From positions 1 to 64,000 of the IMG/VR virus record IMGVR_UViG_3300033984_000293: a DNA stretch of 64,000 nt; one strand, given 5' to 3'. Source of the DNA: a virus. The notes beneath the pieces are model-generated. The model was given only the letters and a program-made list of their open reading frames with translations, was not told the origin of the DNA and ran no database searches. Positions 36,627-44,803 of the stretch are shown here, piece by piece. The position numbers and the translations under genes are program-made. How positions within the stretch are numbered: the stretch's first letter is position 1; the number at the start of each line of letters is the position of its first letter.

Positions 36627-36635
36627 GGGTTTCTT
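36607..36635. terminator. Bidirectional intrinsic terminator
   Basis: An AAACCCCTACT / AGTAAGGGTTT stem with one mismatch, between convergent genes ending at 36626 and 36639. It has T-rich flanks on both strands. Confidence 0.65.
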
Positions 36636-36638
36636 TAT

Positions 36639-37628
36639 TTAAAACATATCTTCTAATTTATCTAAATGTTTTCTAACAATATCCAAATCACTTATATCAG
36701 TATAGGTCATTCCTTGTTTTTTTAACATTTTAACATGGTTATGTAATTGTGTCATCATTTGTCTAATCATTCCGGACATTGTTGGGTAATTTTCAATCAT
36801 CTTATCTAAAAAATAAACTTGTTCAGGTAAGTTTAGAACATTACCAATTTTTTTAACCCATTCTTTTCCATATTTATCAGCATCCATTTCCATATCCCAA
36901 TAAATTTTGTAAAACTCCTCAAAGTCTTCAATATCTCCCATGTAAGAATCTTTCAAATTAAATTCCGACATTTGTTGTTCATGTTTCAATTCGTGAAATA
37001 AAACATATACAAATGATGCAAAATTTGAGAATGACTCAGGTGAACATATAATAATCGCCTTACTTGTTCGAACTCCTTGAAATCCTGTGTTACAGGCATT
37101 CAATACTTTTATTGTATACCCCCTATCTTGAACATAATCTTTTATTTTACTAACGATTAAATCAAACGCTTTATATTTGTCTTCAGGAATGTCTTTTCTA
37201 AATTTATCAATAACCCTTTCATAATTTGAGGTAGTTTTTAGACCGTTTGGGATGATATCTTCTAAAATCGTATCTTTGGTTATCTCAAACCATTCCGTTA
37301 CAATAGGGACTATCTTTTTCTTCCCACCGGGTGTTTGATTTAACACACCGCCTTCTTCATCATTGTCTTCAGGATGTTTTTTCACATATTTAGAAATTTT
37401 TCTAGACTCTTTTTCTATTTTTGCAATTTTATTCTTTGGTGTACTCATTTTACCATCATAACTATCAAACGCTAATTCTGCACTATCATACTTTGATGTT
37501 GGAACAATAAAGGGTTGTAATTGCTCTTTATTGAAAAGCCTAACACCAGGACTCATCGGAACTCTAAATGAACCCGAACCACCAGTACCTGTAGCTTCTT
37601 TAATTTGTTTTTTGTTATTTTTATCCAT
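36639..37628 (-). CDS. Zinc metallopeptidase (HExxH), probably packaged in the virion
   Basis: About 329 residues from the inner ATG at 37628. An in-frame ATG at 37646 lies beyond the TATTTAT motif and is not favoured. Counting from the upstream ATG, H218-E219-L-K-H222 is the zinc site in VYVLFHELKHEQQ, and E253 in YWDMEMDADKYG is a good third ligand (ExxxD-type gluzincin). The N-terminus KKQIKEATGTGGSGSF resembles the capsid protein region FLINEATSDGSSGSF, where the T4-like maturation cut (hydrophobic-x-Glu before Ala) is predicted. The protein is therefore likely packaged and trimmed. The substrate is unknown. Confidence 0.7.
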   Translation of the reverse strand: MDKNNKKQIKEATGTGGSGSFRVPMSPGVRLFNKEQLQPFIVPTSKYDSAELAFDSYDGKMSTPKNKIAKIEKESRKISKYVKKHPEDNDEEGGVLNQTPGGKKKIVPIVTEWFEITKDTILEDIIPNGLKTTSNYERVIDKFRKDIPEDKYKAFDLIVSKIKDYVQDRGYTIKVLNACNTGFQGVRTSKAIIICSPESFSNFASFVYVLFHELKHEQQMSEFNLKDSYMGDIEDFEEFYKIYWDMEMDADKYGKEWVKKIGNVLNLPEQVYFLDKMIENYPTMSGMIRQMMTQLHNHVKMLKKQGMTYTDISDLDIVRKHLDKLEDMF

Positions 37629-37634
37629 ATACTT

Positions 37635-37641
37635 ATAAATA
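37635..37641 (-). promoter_or_regulatory. TATTTAT motif, candidate late promoter
   Basis: Reads ATATTTATAAG on the minus strand, 6 bases before the metallopeptidase's inner start codon. It overlaps the longer alternative ORF start, which argues for the inner start. Confidence 0.45.
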
Positions 37642-37656
37642 TACAAAATTTTAATT

Positions 37657-37890
37657 ATGGAACAACAACAACAAGAACTATTCGGAAAATTATTTAATAC
37701 TATCCCATTATATAATGAAGACCATTTAGACGTACTACTATCAACAATGGATAAAGAACAATCAATCTATATTCTAACTCAAGCCGTTAGTTTTGCATTT
37801 CACTCAGGCGTGTTTTCATTGGGGGAATCAGAAATTATTTCAAAATCAATAAGAACATTAAATAAAATTGAAAAAAATGTTGTGGGATAA
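37657..37890 (+). CDS. Hypothetical protein, 77 aa
   Basis: Not recognised. A small helical, Gln-rich protein (MEQQQQELFGKLFNTIPLYN). It is divergent from the metallopeptidase with a 28-base gap between starts. Confidence 0.5.
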   Translation: MEQQQQELFGKLFNTIPLYNEDHLDVLLSTMDKEQSIYILTQAVSFAFHSGVFSLGESEIISKSIRTLNKIEKNVVG

Positions 37891-37910
37891 ATAATTTATA
37901 TTTACATTTG
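37880..37910 (+). promoter_or_regulatory. Bacteroidetes-type promoter
   Basis: TACATTTG at 37903-37910 matches the TAnnTTTG -7 box, with a TTG at 37880-37882 near the -33 position. It is 20 bases upstream of the secreted-protein gene. Confidence 0.6.
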
Positions 37911-37930
37911 TAAAATAAAATACAAACACT

Positions 37931-38203
37931 ATGAAAAAAATATTCTTATCACTTTTACTTATTGTAAGTCTATCCTCATTCTCTCAAGATAACCCAAAAC
38001 CAAAAAACATTGATAAAGGTATCAATGTTTTGTTAGATTCGTTATCCAATGTTTATCGTGTTAAAGTAGGTGCGGTCATTGTTAATGATTACCCAAACTT
38101 AAGAACAACAACAATCGTTTATGTTAAAAATGGTGAATTAGTTAAAAAAATTATTAAAACTGAAAAAAATCCACCAAAACGAGATATATTAAGTAAAAAT
38201 TAA
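37931..38203 (+). CDS. Small secreted protein with Bacteroidetes-type signal peptide
   Basis: A 90-residue protein. Residues 1-19 are a signal peptide: KK, hydrophobic core IFLSLLLIVSLSSF, then SQ, the usual cleavage context in flavobacteria. The mature part (~70 residues) is basic with no known domain. It is exported to the periplasm of the infected cell, so a role at the envelope (superinfection exclusion, lysis control) is possible but not shown. It has its own host-type promoter; its stop overlaps the convergent OmpA-like gene by 4 bases. Confidence 0.7.
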   Translation: MKKIFLSLLLIVSLSSFSQDNPKPKNIDKGINVLLDSLSNVYRVKVGAVIVNDYPNLRTTTIVYVKNGELVKKIIKTEKNPPKRDILSKN

Positions 38204-39357
38204 ATTGTTTTATTACACAGTGCGGTAACACTATATCCGGTTTTAATTGTATCAGTACCAATTGGTGAATAAACTCTAACAATTGATTCTCCTGATGAAC
38301 TATTGAAATTTATTTTAATAGGTGCCTCTCCTATTGTATAAATAACAAATTCTTTAACACCTTTATTACAAAGTTTTTGAAGGTCTTTTAAAGCATATTC
38401 TACTTCAATTCCACCTCTTTTAAATGTTTTTGATTTGGATGGGTCAACTAAAAGTTGTTCCAATAACTCTTGATAATTATTTGCTGTTATTTTTACAAGT
38501 TTATCACCACTAACTGACACATTATTTCTTGAATTTATAAGAGTTAATTGATAAACATATAATGGGACCCATTTAAAATCAACATATTTATGTGGTCTAG
38601 TCGTCACATAACCAGTGTCTTGAATCACCTCTTCCCCCTTATTAAGAACAACTAATCTATCGGGAATGGTTCCGGTATCAAAAGTTACAACACCATTACC
38701 ATATAATTTTTCATTAGTTAATACATAATTAAGACTTGCATCTCCTTGACCCGCCTCAATTTTTACACCAACCCAATTACAAATATCTTTGGAATCTTTA
38801 TCTTTAACTTCCCCCGTTCCTTTAATATCGAAATTAACAAACTGTTCTTGTTTGTATAATTTAATTTTTTCAGGGTTTTTATTATCACCTTTAGTCTTAT
38901 CATACGGAGTTTTACCTAATGTAACTTGATTAACATCTGTTGGAACTTGGATAGTTAAAACACCATTCTTGATTAAATCAGGAAATATCTCCTGAAAATA
39001 TTTTTTAACCGAATTTGCTCTTGCCAATGCCAAACTTCCCTTTGTCTCATATCCTTTAGGATTCGTCACATTTGATTCTCCAGATGTTATATTAACTATA
39101 AATGTCTTACCACCATTGTCTTTAATAAATTTTTCAATCTGAGGTTTTAATGCGATAATATCGTTTTTAACGGTTGGGGAATCAATCTGACCAAACCCAA
39201 ATTTATCTCCAATACTTTGTATTGGGAATTCTGTGTTAATCAACGATTGTTTTGTAGAAACTTGTTCCAGGTTTAAATATTGTCGTTTTGTCGCGCCTTC
39301 GTGAAGATTCATTATTCTATTTCTTTCCTCACTAGATATCTCAAATAAATTATTCAT
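38200..39357 (-). CDS. OmpA-like domain virion protein
   Basis: About 385 residues from the ATG at 39357; a further in-frame ATG at 39381 lies upstream of the TATTTAT motif. The leader NNLFEISSEERNRIMNLHE, then GAT, ends in hydrophobic-x-Glu, like prohead-protease targeting peptides. Residues ~80-170 resemble OmpA-type peptidoglycan-binding domains (FIVNITSGESNV, then SLALARANSVKKYF). The C-terminal half is beta-rich. A cell-wall-binding internal or tail protein is a reasonable guess. Confidence 0.55.
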   Translation of the reverse strand: MNNLFEISSEERNRIMNLHEGATKRQYLNLEQVSTKQSLINTEFPIQSIGDKFGFGQIDSPTVKNDIIALKPQIEKFIKDNGGKTFIVNITSGESNVTNPKGYETKGSLALARANSVKKYFQEIFPDLIKNGVLTIQVPTDVNQVTLGKTPYDKTKGDNKNPEKIKLYKQEQFVNFDIKGTGEVKDKDSKDICNWVGVKIEAGQGDASLNYVLTNEKLYGNGVVTFDTGTIPDRLVVLNKGEEVIQDTGYVTTRPHKYVDFKWVPLYVYQLTLINSRNNVSVSGDKLVKITANNYQELLEQLLVDPSKSKTFKRGGIEVEYALKDLQKLCNKGVKEFVIYTIGEAPIKINFNSSSGESIVRVYSPIGTDTIKTGYSVTALCNKTI

Positions 39358-39371
39358 ATTTTTCTTTTTAT

Positions 39372-39378
39372 ATAAATA
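39372..39378 (-). promoter_or_regulatory. TATTTAT motif, candidate late promoter
   Basis: Reads GTATTTATATAA on the minus strand, 14 bases before the start at 39357. Confidence 0.5.
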
Positions 39379-39412
39379 CATTATTATTTATTTAAACTTA
39401 ATATTTGTGCAT

Positions 39413-39442
39413 AAAAAAAAGGGACATATAGTCCCTTTTTAT
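39413..39442 (-). terminator. Intrinsic terminator after the capsid gene
   Basis: An AAAAAGGGAC / GTCCCTTTTT stem with an ATATA loop and a run of T on the minus strand. It lies 20 bases after the major capsid stop codon. Confidence 0.8.
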
Positions 39443-39462
39443 TAAATATTTTAAGATTTTGA

Positions 39463-41319
39463 TTATCTCAATTCTCTTAAATCGAATGTTCTAACACCAT
39501 CTACAGTAATTCTTCCGTAAAATCTGTTGTTCACCATTTTTTTCGCGTAACGAGTCATTATACCTTTAATCGGTGTAAAGTTGAATGGGTTGTACATTGT
39601 TGGTGTTAATTGTAATGGTACATACGGTGCGTAGATGTATCCTGTGTCTAACAATGATGTTCCTTTGTGTCCAATTAACACTTGGTTAGCTGGGAAGTAA
39701 GGGTCACGGTAAACTTGGTAACGTCCTGCTAATGTTCCAACTCTTTCAATACCCATGTTATATTGGTCTTGTTCAGGAGAAGCATTAGATACGTGGAAGT
39801 ACTCTAAATCATCAAAGATAGCAGAAACCTCAGAAGATACAACAATCCAGTTTGCTCCACCTCTTAAAGTAGATTTGTGGATTTGTGCAGACAATTGGTT
39901 AATTGCTGTAATTAATGTTTGGTTCCAATCTTTTTGAGTGTAAGAAGTTACTTGAGAAATTCTTCTCCAACCATTGTAATCCCATCTCAAGTTCCATGCA
40001 GCACCTTTACGTAAATCTCTTAAGATTTCACGGTCAATTTCTGCCGCAACTTGCTCAGATAATAAAGCTGTTAATTCAGCTTCAGCATCGATGTTGTGGA
40101 AAGCTGCAACGTCTTGAGCTAACTCAGGAGACCATTGTGCTCTTAATTTTCTTTCTGTAACTGATACAGTAACTGAATCTAAATCGAAAGAAACCTCACC
40201 GATTTTATCTTCAAATTCTAATTCTTCATAACGTCTGAAAACAGCTTTAAATGAAGTTGTTGCTAATGCTTCAGAAATAGTTGTACCTGTGTAACCATCT
40301 AACGATGAAGAATCACAATCAGCACATACTGGACAAGATAAATCAACTTCTAACCAAATACAACCATCAACGTCACATACATTTTTGAATGAACCACCGT
40401 TACCAGTAGATGCAAATGTTGTTTGAGTTGTGTTACCATATTTCACAATACCTCTACCATAGATTTGAGTTACAACTCTAAATAATAAAGCTCCTGTAGA
40501 TACAGCACATGGTGAACTAGCGTCAACTGTTAAACCAGCTCCTGTATAGATAATTAAATCAGATAAGAATGATTCAGTATCCATTTCGTTACCATCAGGT
40601 CCGATTAATTTTCCTGCACCTGTGTCAGCAAAACCACACATTTTAATGATAACTTTTCTTGTGTTACCTGAAGCAATTACTGCTGCTCCATCAGTTGTTC
40701 CTGAAATAACTGCATCAACTAAAACTCCACCTGTCCATTTTTGGATAGTTGTTGTTGCTGTGATAGCTGACCAACGACCTTTAGAATAATCAAATAATCC
40801 TGGTGGGTCTAAACTTGGTTCGTTACCTTCATAGAATAAATCATAAAGATTTTTTTCATATACTGGGTTGTTTGAGCCTGAACCTGCTGTGTAACCTTCA
40901 CTTGGAGAACCTGGATAATTTCCTGGAGACCCGATTGGTGCGTAGTGCTCACCTGAATACTGACCGTCAATACCGTCTTTGTATCCTTGAATTTTTGGTA
41001 CAAAATAGAATAATTTACCGATTGGTAAGTTCATTGCTTGTACAGAAACGATATCATTCGCTAATAATTTAGAGAATACTCTTCTTACGATAGGAAATAC
41101 AACAGTTTCAAATGAACCTGAAGACCCGTCAGAAGTTGCTTCGTTTATTAAGAAAGACGCTTGGTTCTCATATAATTGAGCTACGTTTTCTCTTAAGTGA
41201 CCTTTAAGACCTTCAAGAAATCCTAATTTGTCCCATTTGTTGATTGTGTCTTCTTTAATAACTTTAAGGTGTTTTAACCCGATGTTACCAACTAGACCTG
41301 ATTCTAATAATGCTCCCAT
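39463..41319 (-). CDS. Major capsid protein, T4 gp23-like
   Basis: A 618-residue protein. The segment KLRAQWSPELAQDVAAFHNI, then DAEAELTALLSEQVAAEIDREI, matches the central gp23 pattern (SIELAQDLRAVHGMDADAEL). IVRRVFSKLLANDIVSVQAMN and YAPYVPLQLTPTMYNPFNF match the N- and C-terminal HK97-fold landmarks. FLINE60-A61 corresponds to the T4 maturation site (hydrophobic-x-Glu, then Ala at residue 65/66), so the mature subunit should start at A61. It is longer than T4 gp23 (521 residues), with an insertion around residues 190-370 that includes a CDVDGCIWLEVDLSCPVCADC cysteine cluster. GC content is visibly higher than in its neighbours. Confidence 0.95.
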   Translation of the reverse strand: MGALLESGLVGNIGLKHLKVIKEDTINKWDKLGFLEGLKGHLRENVAQLYENQASFLINEATSDGSSGSFETVVFPIVRRVFSKLLANDIVSVQAMNLPIGKLFYFVPKIQGYKDGIDGQYSGEHYAPIGSPGNYPGSPSEGYTAGSGSNNPVYEKNLYDLFYEGNEPSLDPPGLFDYSKGRWSAITATTTIQKWTGGVLVDAVISGTTDGAAVIASGNTRKVIIKMCGFADTGAGKLIGPDGNEMDTESFLSDLIIYTGAGLTVDASSPCAVSTGALLFRVVTQIYGRGIVKYGNTTQTTFASTGNGGSFKNVCDVDGCIWLEVDLSCPVCADCDSSSLDGYTGTTISEALATTSFKAVFRRYEELEFEDKIGEVSFDLDSVTVSVTERKLRAQWSPELAQDVAAFHNIDAEAELTALLSEQVAAEIDREILRDLRKGAAWNLRWDYNGWRRISQVTSYTQKDWNQTLITAINQLSAQIHKSTLRGGANWIVVSSEVSAIFDDLEYFHVSNASPEQDQYNMGIERVGTLAGRYQVYRDPYFPANQVLIGHKGTSLLDTGYIYAPYVPLQLTPTMYNPFNFTPIKGIMTRYAKKMVNNRFYGRITVDGVRTFDLRELR

Positions 41320-41351
41320 TTTTTTTGGTTTTTATTAATTTTTATTTATTT

Positions 41352-42902
41352 TTATTTTAATTTTGACATTAAGTCTTTCATTCTTAAGAACTGTGGATTC
41401 TCATATGTTTTAGATTCAATTAGATTAATTGCTGAACCTGTTGAAGGTGCTTTAGCAATTGTTCTTTCTAATGACTCATTCATAGGTTGAGAAGAAGTCC
41501 CTGTAAGTTCATCCTTAATGACTTTGTATAAGTTTTTAGATTCTTTAATGTTTTCAACACCGTCAAATCTTCTTAAGATATTTATTTTTTCTTGTTTTGA
41601 TGTTGAATGTTCTGTAAACAAACGAGTAGCGTAAGCTAAGTTTGAATTAAACACTGCAACCTCATTCAATTTATTTCTAAATACGTTAAGAGCTTTTCTG
41701 TATTCTTCATTTTTTTCTCTAAGAACTGTTAACTCAGTTGTATTAGTATTCTCTTTAATTGCGGTATTAAAAGATGAGTGTGCTCTTGGTTTTGGCAAAC
41801 CACCTTTTCTGAAATTACTTCCATTACCTAATGTGCGAGAAGCCTCTTTTGTTTCAGCTTTTTTAGTTGTGTTAGCAACTTGCTCTTTTGTTTCTGTTTT
41901 TTTAACAGTTTTCATTTTACCTTCAAGATTTTCACCATCTTTGTAATCAAATTTTGCTTTTCCTGTACCCATAGTTACATTAGCAGATTTTTTTACAGTT
42001 TTGAAACCACCATTTTGATTAGGTTTAGTATCATATTTAAATTTACTAGGATTCCCTAATCCGGTTCCTTTAGGTTTTACAGTCATTTTAGATTCTACTA
42101 CTGTATCATCATCCATGTCCATATCATCTTGTTCATCTAACTCTGTGTCGTCTTCGTCATCAAAAGAAATTTCATAAACGATTTCTTCATCGTCCATATC
42201 TTCTTCTTCGTCAAATTCTGATTCAAAATCTTTGAAGTGTCCATCAACATCTCCAATTTTATGACCATTACGTCTTTTAAAATCGTGTTTGTTTCCTCCA
42301 AACGCTTCACCCATTTCTGAATCTTCGTCGTCATTATCAAATACTCTAGATATGATATCTTCGATACCTTCAGAATCATCGTCTTCATCTTCGTCTTCAA
42401 ATTCGAATTCGTCTTCGTCTTCGTCTTCGTCGTTAAATTGTTCAAACATTTCTTCATCTTCGCTCTCACCAACAATCATGTATTCTTTATTGTTCTCGTT
42501 GTCTTTTAAACTGATGTTACCAGAATCATCTTTAGTAACTACAATATTATCCTCAGGTCCCATTAATTGAAATACACGTAAGATTTCTTCATCGTCATCT
42601 ACGTCAGTAAGGTCTATGGTTTCTTCGTCATCATCCATATCTACATTATCAGTATCCATGTCGTCTTCCATATCTACATCAACATCCATGTCATCCATGT
42701 CTGTATCCATATCCATGTCATCCATGTCAACTTCAGTGTCAATCTCTTCTTCTTCTTGTTCTGTAAGAGATTCTTTTACTAGTTCTTTGATTTCTTGCGA
42801 CATTGTCGAAGCAAGTATTCCTTTTGCATTTTCAGCTACCGCTTCTTCCAAATTTTTCATTTGGATGATAGCTTCTTCAACTAAAGATTTTTCTTTTGCC
42901 AT
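41352..42902 (-). CDS. Prohead scaffold/core protein, T4 gp22 position
   Basis: A 516-residue protein between the protease and the capsid gene, as gp22 in T4. It is extremely acidic (Asp/Glu/Met repeats at residues ~50-270), followed by a basic, Lys/Thr/Gly-rich middle and a helical C-terminal part (NEEYRKALNVFRNKLNEVAV) with NLIESKTYENPQFLRMKDLM at the end. Hydrophobic-x-Glu sites are present for degradation by the prohead protease. The antisense strand encodes Ser-rich shadow ORFs only. Confidence 0.8.
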   Translation of the reverse strand: MAKEKSLVEEAIIQMKNLEEAVAENAKGILASTMSQEIKELVKESLTEQEEEEIDTEVDMDDMDMDTDMDDMDVDVDMEDDMDTDNVDMDDDEETIDLTDVDDDEEILRVFQLMGPEDNIVVTKDDSGNISLKDNENNKEYMIVGESEDEEMFEQFNDEDEDEDEFEFEDEDEDDDSEGIEDIISRVFDNDDEDSEMGEAFGGNKHDFKRRNGHKIGDVDGHFKDFESEFDEEEDMDDEEIVYEISFDDEDDTELDEQDDMDMDDDTVVESKMTVKPKGTGLGNPSKFKYDTKPNQNGGFKTVKKSANVTMGTGKAKFDYKDGENLEGKMKTVKKTETKEQVANTTKKAETKEASRTLGNGSNFRKGGLPKPRAHSSFNTAIKENTNTTELTVLREKNEEYRKALNVFRNKLNEVAVFNSNLAYATRLFTEHSTSKQEKINILRRFDGVENIKESKNLYKVIKDELTGTSSQPMNESLERTIAKAPSTGSAINLIESKTYENPQFLRMKDLMSKLK

Positions 42903-42925
42903 TTGTGTTTAAGTTATTTTAATAT

Positions 42926-42932
42926 ATAAATA
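42926..42932 (-). promoter_or_regulatory. TATTTAT motif, candidate late promoter
   Basis: Reads ATATTTATATA on the minus strand, 23 bases before the scaffold start codon. Confidence 0.5.
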
Positions 42933-43018
42933 TCTCCCATTATTAAAAAATCATTATTTTTAATAATTTGGTGTTGAGTTTTTTTATAACTATAAATATT
43001 ACCAAAAAAATAAAAGCA

Positions 43019-43047
43019 TAAAAAAAGGAGACATTTCTGTCTCCTTT
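43019..43047 (-). terminator. Intrinsic terminator
   Basis: An AAAGGAGAC / GTCTCCTTT stem with a 6-base loop and a run of T on the minus strand. It follows the small gene at 43070 and separates the protease unit from the scaffold unit. Confidence 0.8.
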
Positions 43048-43069
43048 ATTAATTATTGAATATAAATTC

Positions 43070-43279
43070 TTATTCTATCACTTCATCAATTTTGCTTTCA
43101 ACAATTGCTGTGATTCTCCATTCCATTGTATAATGCTCAAAAACTTTCGTAACTTTCGCTTCTACATCAGTTGGGTTATAACCACTAACTAATTTTTCTT
43201 CTCTTAATTTTTTAATCTTTCCTGATGCCTCATCAACTGAGTCTAAGGTAATTTTTGCAATGAAATACTTCTCGTCCAT
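43070..43279 (-). CDS. Small protein resembling DUF4494
   Basis: A 69-residue protein. The pattern EEKLVSGYNPTDVEAKVTKVF, then MEWRITAIVESKIDEVIE, follows the DUF4494 layout (LVxAxSxTDAEAKxT... FxIxxI...EI), a family found in Bacteroidetes and their mobile elements. Function unknown. It is co-transcribed behind the prohead protease and ends at a terminator. Confidence 0.55.
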   Translation of the reverse strand: MDEKYFIAKITLDSVDEASGKIKKLREEKLVSGYNPTDVEAKVTKVFEHYTMEWRITAIVESKIDEVIE

Positions 43280-43296
43280 AATTTTTTTTATTTAGT

Positions 43297-44022
43297 TTAA
43301 TGACCTAAATAATCGTTTAATTTTTTCATTAAGTCAAGTGATTTATTACCTGAATTACCAACATGTCTTTCAACACTCATTCTTTTCTCTTCATCTAAGT
43401 TTTCATCATACAAACTTTTATCCTCTTTATTTAAAAATAGGTATGCTCCCGGTGTTGAAGGTGAAGACACTAAGTCAAAACAAATTAATTCAAAATCATC
43501 TTGTACTTCGTTTTGGTCACCAATTTTTTTAAGTGACCCAACACCCCTTGATGATATACCTAAAGTAACTCCTTGTCTTAAGTAATTTGCAGCTAAATCT
43601 CCTTTAGTTGAACAGATACCTCTTTCATGGTAACCCGGTGATGTCAATAATTTAATCTTTCCCATTAAGACGTTACCTTCCCACCATACTTCAGTGATTG
43701 CATGAGAAACTCTATCTAAATCAATTAGTGATGATTCCGGGTGATTTAACTCTGATAGAGCAGTACCCTTTTTAATCATTTTTTTATAATTCTCAGATTC
43801 TCTTTTTAATATACGTTCAGGGTATAATCTACCATTTCTATTTGGGGTGTCATATTTTTGTAATACGGCATAAAATTCAAATGGTTTTGAGTGGTCCAAC
43901 ATCTCGCTAGATTCTCTAATTAAAGTTTCGTTACGATTATCCTTTGGGTTAATATAACCCGCATCGTATTCAACTAATATACCTTTTCCTGATTCATTCG
44001 GTTGTAATATTTTTAAACTCAT
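43297..44022 (-). CDS. Prohead maturation protease, T4 gp21-like
   Basis: A 241-residue protein. Landmarks of the gp21/herpes-type serine protease fold are present: FYAVLQKYDTPNRNGRLYP, catalytic His94 in LSELNHPESS, Ser157/Ser158 in LGISSRGVGS, and FELICFDLVSSPSTPGA after it. It cleaves scaffold, capsid and internal proteins after hydrophobic-x-Glu during prohead maturation. It sits between the gp68-position gene and the scaffold, as in T4. Confidence 0.9.
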   Translation of the reverse strand: MSLKILQPNESGKGILVEYDAGYINPKDNRNETLIRESSEMLDHSKPFEFYAVLQKYDTPNRNGRLYPERILKRESENYKKMIKKGTALSELNHPESSLIDLDRVSHAITEVWWEGNVLMGKIKLLTSPGYHERGICSTKGDLAANYLRQGVTLGISSRGVGSLKKIGDQNEVQDDFELICFDLVSSPSTPGAYLFLNKEDKSLYDENLDEEKRMSVERHVGNSGNKSLDLMKKLNDYLGH

Positions 44023-44038
44023 TTTAAATGTTTTAATA

Positions 44039-44045
44039 ATAAATA
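44039..44045 (-). promoter_or_regulatory. TATTTAT motif, candidate late promoter
   Basis: Reads ATATTTATTATT on the minus strand, 16 bases before the protease start codon. It abuts the stop codon of the preceding gene. Confidence 0.5.
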
Positions 44046-44516
44046 TTAAACATTTTCGGTTTGTGACGGATATTCAACGGATTTGATTTTTTTAGTTAGA
44101 TAAAAGTTAAAATAATTATTTTTATAAAAGTTATCATTAAAGATTTGATTTGTTATTTTAATTAATGAATCTTTAATTTGTTTTGATTTAAAATCGAAGT
44201 TTTCCTCAATAATAAAAAAGTTAATTTCAATATTCATAAATGATTTTTTCCCCAAATTTAAACCGCTTGACCTTAAATCTAAATCAACGATAAATTTTGT
44301 ATCAAAAATTTTATTATTTAAAGAGTCATAAACTGAGTGTTTTACTCCCCTACTTAGGTTTAAAACTGTTCGATTCCAATTATCACAATCATAGAATGGT
44401 TCGACCCATGTTTGTATATTTAAGTAAAGTGATTTTAAGTTGACAGAATCAACTGTTCCATAAACAACTTTTGCAGTTTTAAAACCGTTTAGTTGAGAGG
44501 TTTTCCCCTTTTTCAT
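44046..44516 (-). CDS. Hypothetical protein, 156 aa
   Basis: Not recognised. Beta-rich, with aromatic and Asn content in NIQTWVEPFYDCDNWNRTVL and alternating strands in FIVDLDLRSSGLNLGKKSF. It is located between bS21/gp68-position genes and the protease. An AAAGGA sequence lies ~18 bases before the start, too far for a normal Shine-Dalgarno role. Confidence 0.5.
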   Translation of the reverse strand: MKKGKTSQLNGFKTAKVVYGTVDSVNLKSLYLNIQTWVEPFYDCDNWNRTVLNLSRGVKHSVYDSLNNKIFDTKFIVDLDLRSSGLNLGKKSFMNIEINFFIIEENFDFKSKQIKDSLIKITNQIFNDNFYKNNYFNFYLTKKIKSVEYPSQTENV

Positions 44517-44608
44517 TAATTTTCATATTTTTCCTTTTATTTTTAAAAAAGATAGGTAAAAATAGGTGTTAGGTCAAATTTTTTGTTAATTTGGAATATA
44601 TGTATAAT

Positions 44609-44803
44609 ATGTTAATAATTAAATTAGATAAAAATACATCAATAGAGAAAGCGTTAAAACTCTATAAAAGTAAAGTTATTAAGACACGTCAAAGCTCTGA
44701 ACTTAATAAAAGAAAAGAATTTATTAAACCTTCCGTAAAAAAAAGAAACGTGTTAGCAAAAGCTAAACACGTTCAATTAAAATATTATTCGGATAATAAT
44801 TAA
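44609..44803 (+). CDS. rpsU: Phage-encoded ribosomal protein bS21
   Basis: About 64 residues from the ATG at 44609 (MLIIKLDKNTSIEKALKLYK); an ATG at 44600 would add three residues. The sequence follows the bS21 pattern: II-x-V/L start, (T/S)IEKAL(R/K)xxK, then ELNKRKEFIKPSVKKR and a basic tail. bS21 sits at the mRNA exit site of the small ribosomal subunit next to the anti-Shine-Dalgarno end of 16S rRNA. No Shine-Dalgarno sequence precedes this gene. It lies on the opposite strand inside the head operon; its stop overlaps the convergent gene by 4 bases. Confidence 0.85.
   Translation: MLIIKLDKNTSIEKALKLYKSKVIKTRQSSELNKRKEFIKPSVKKRNVLAKAKHVQLKYYSDNN

Noticed and set aside
42289-42912. Long Ser-rich ORFs on the plus strand
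   Set aside because: They are the antisense of the Asp/Glu-rich scaffold gene; Ser runs result from reversed GAT/GAA codons, with no motif or promoter.
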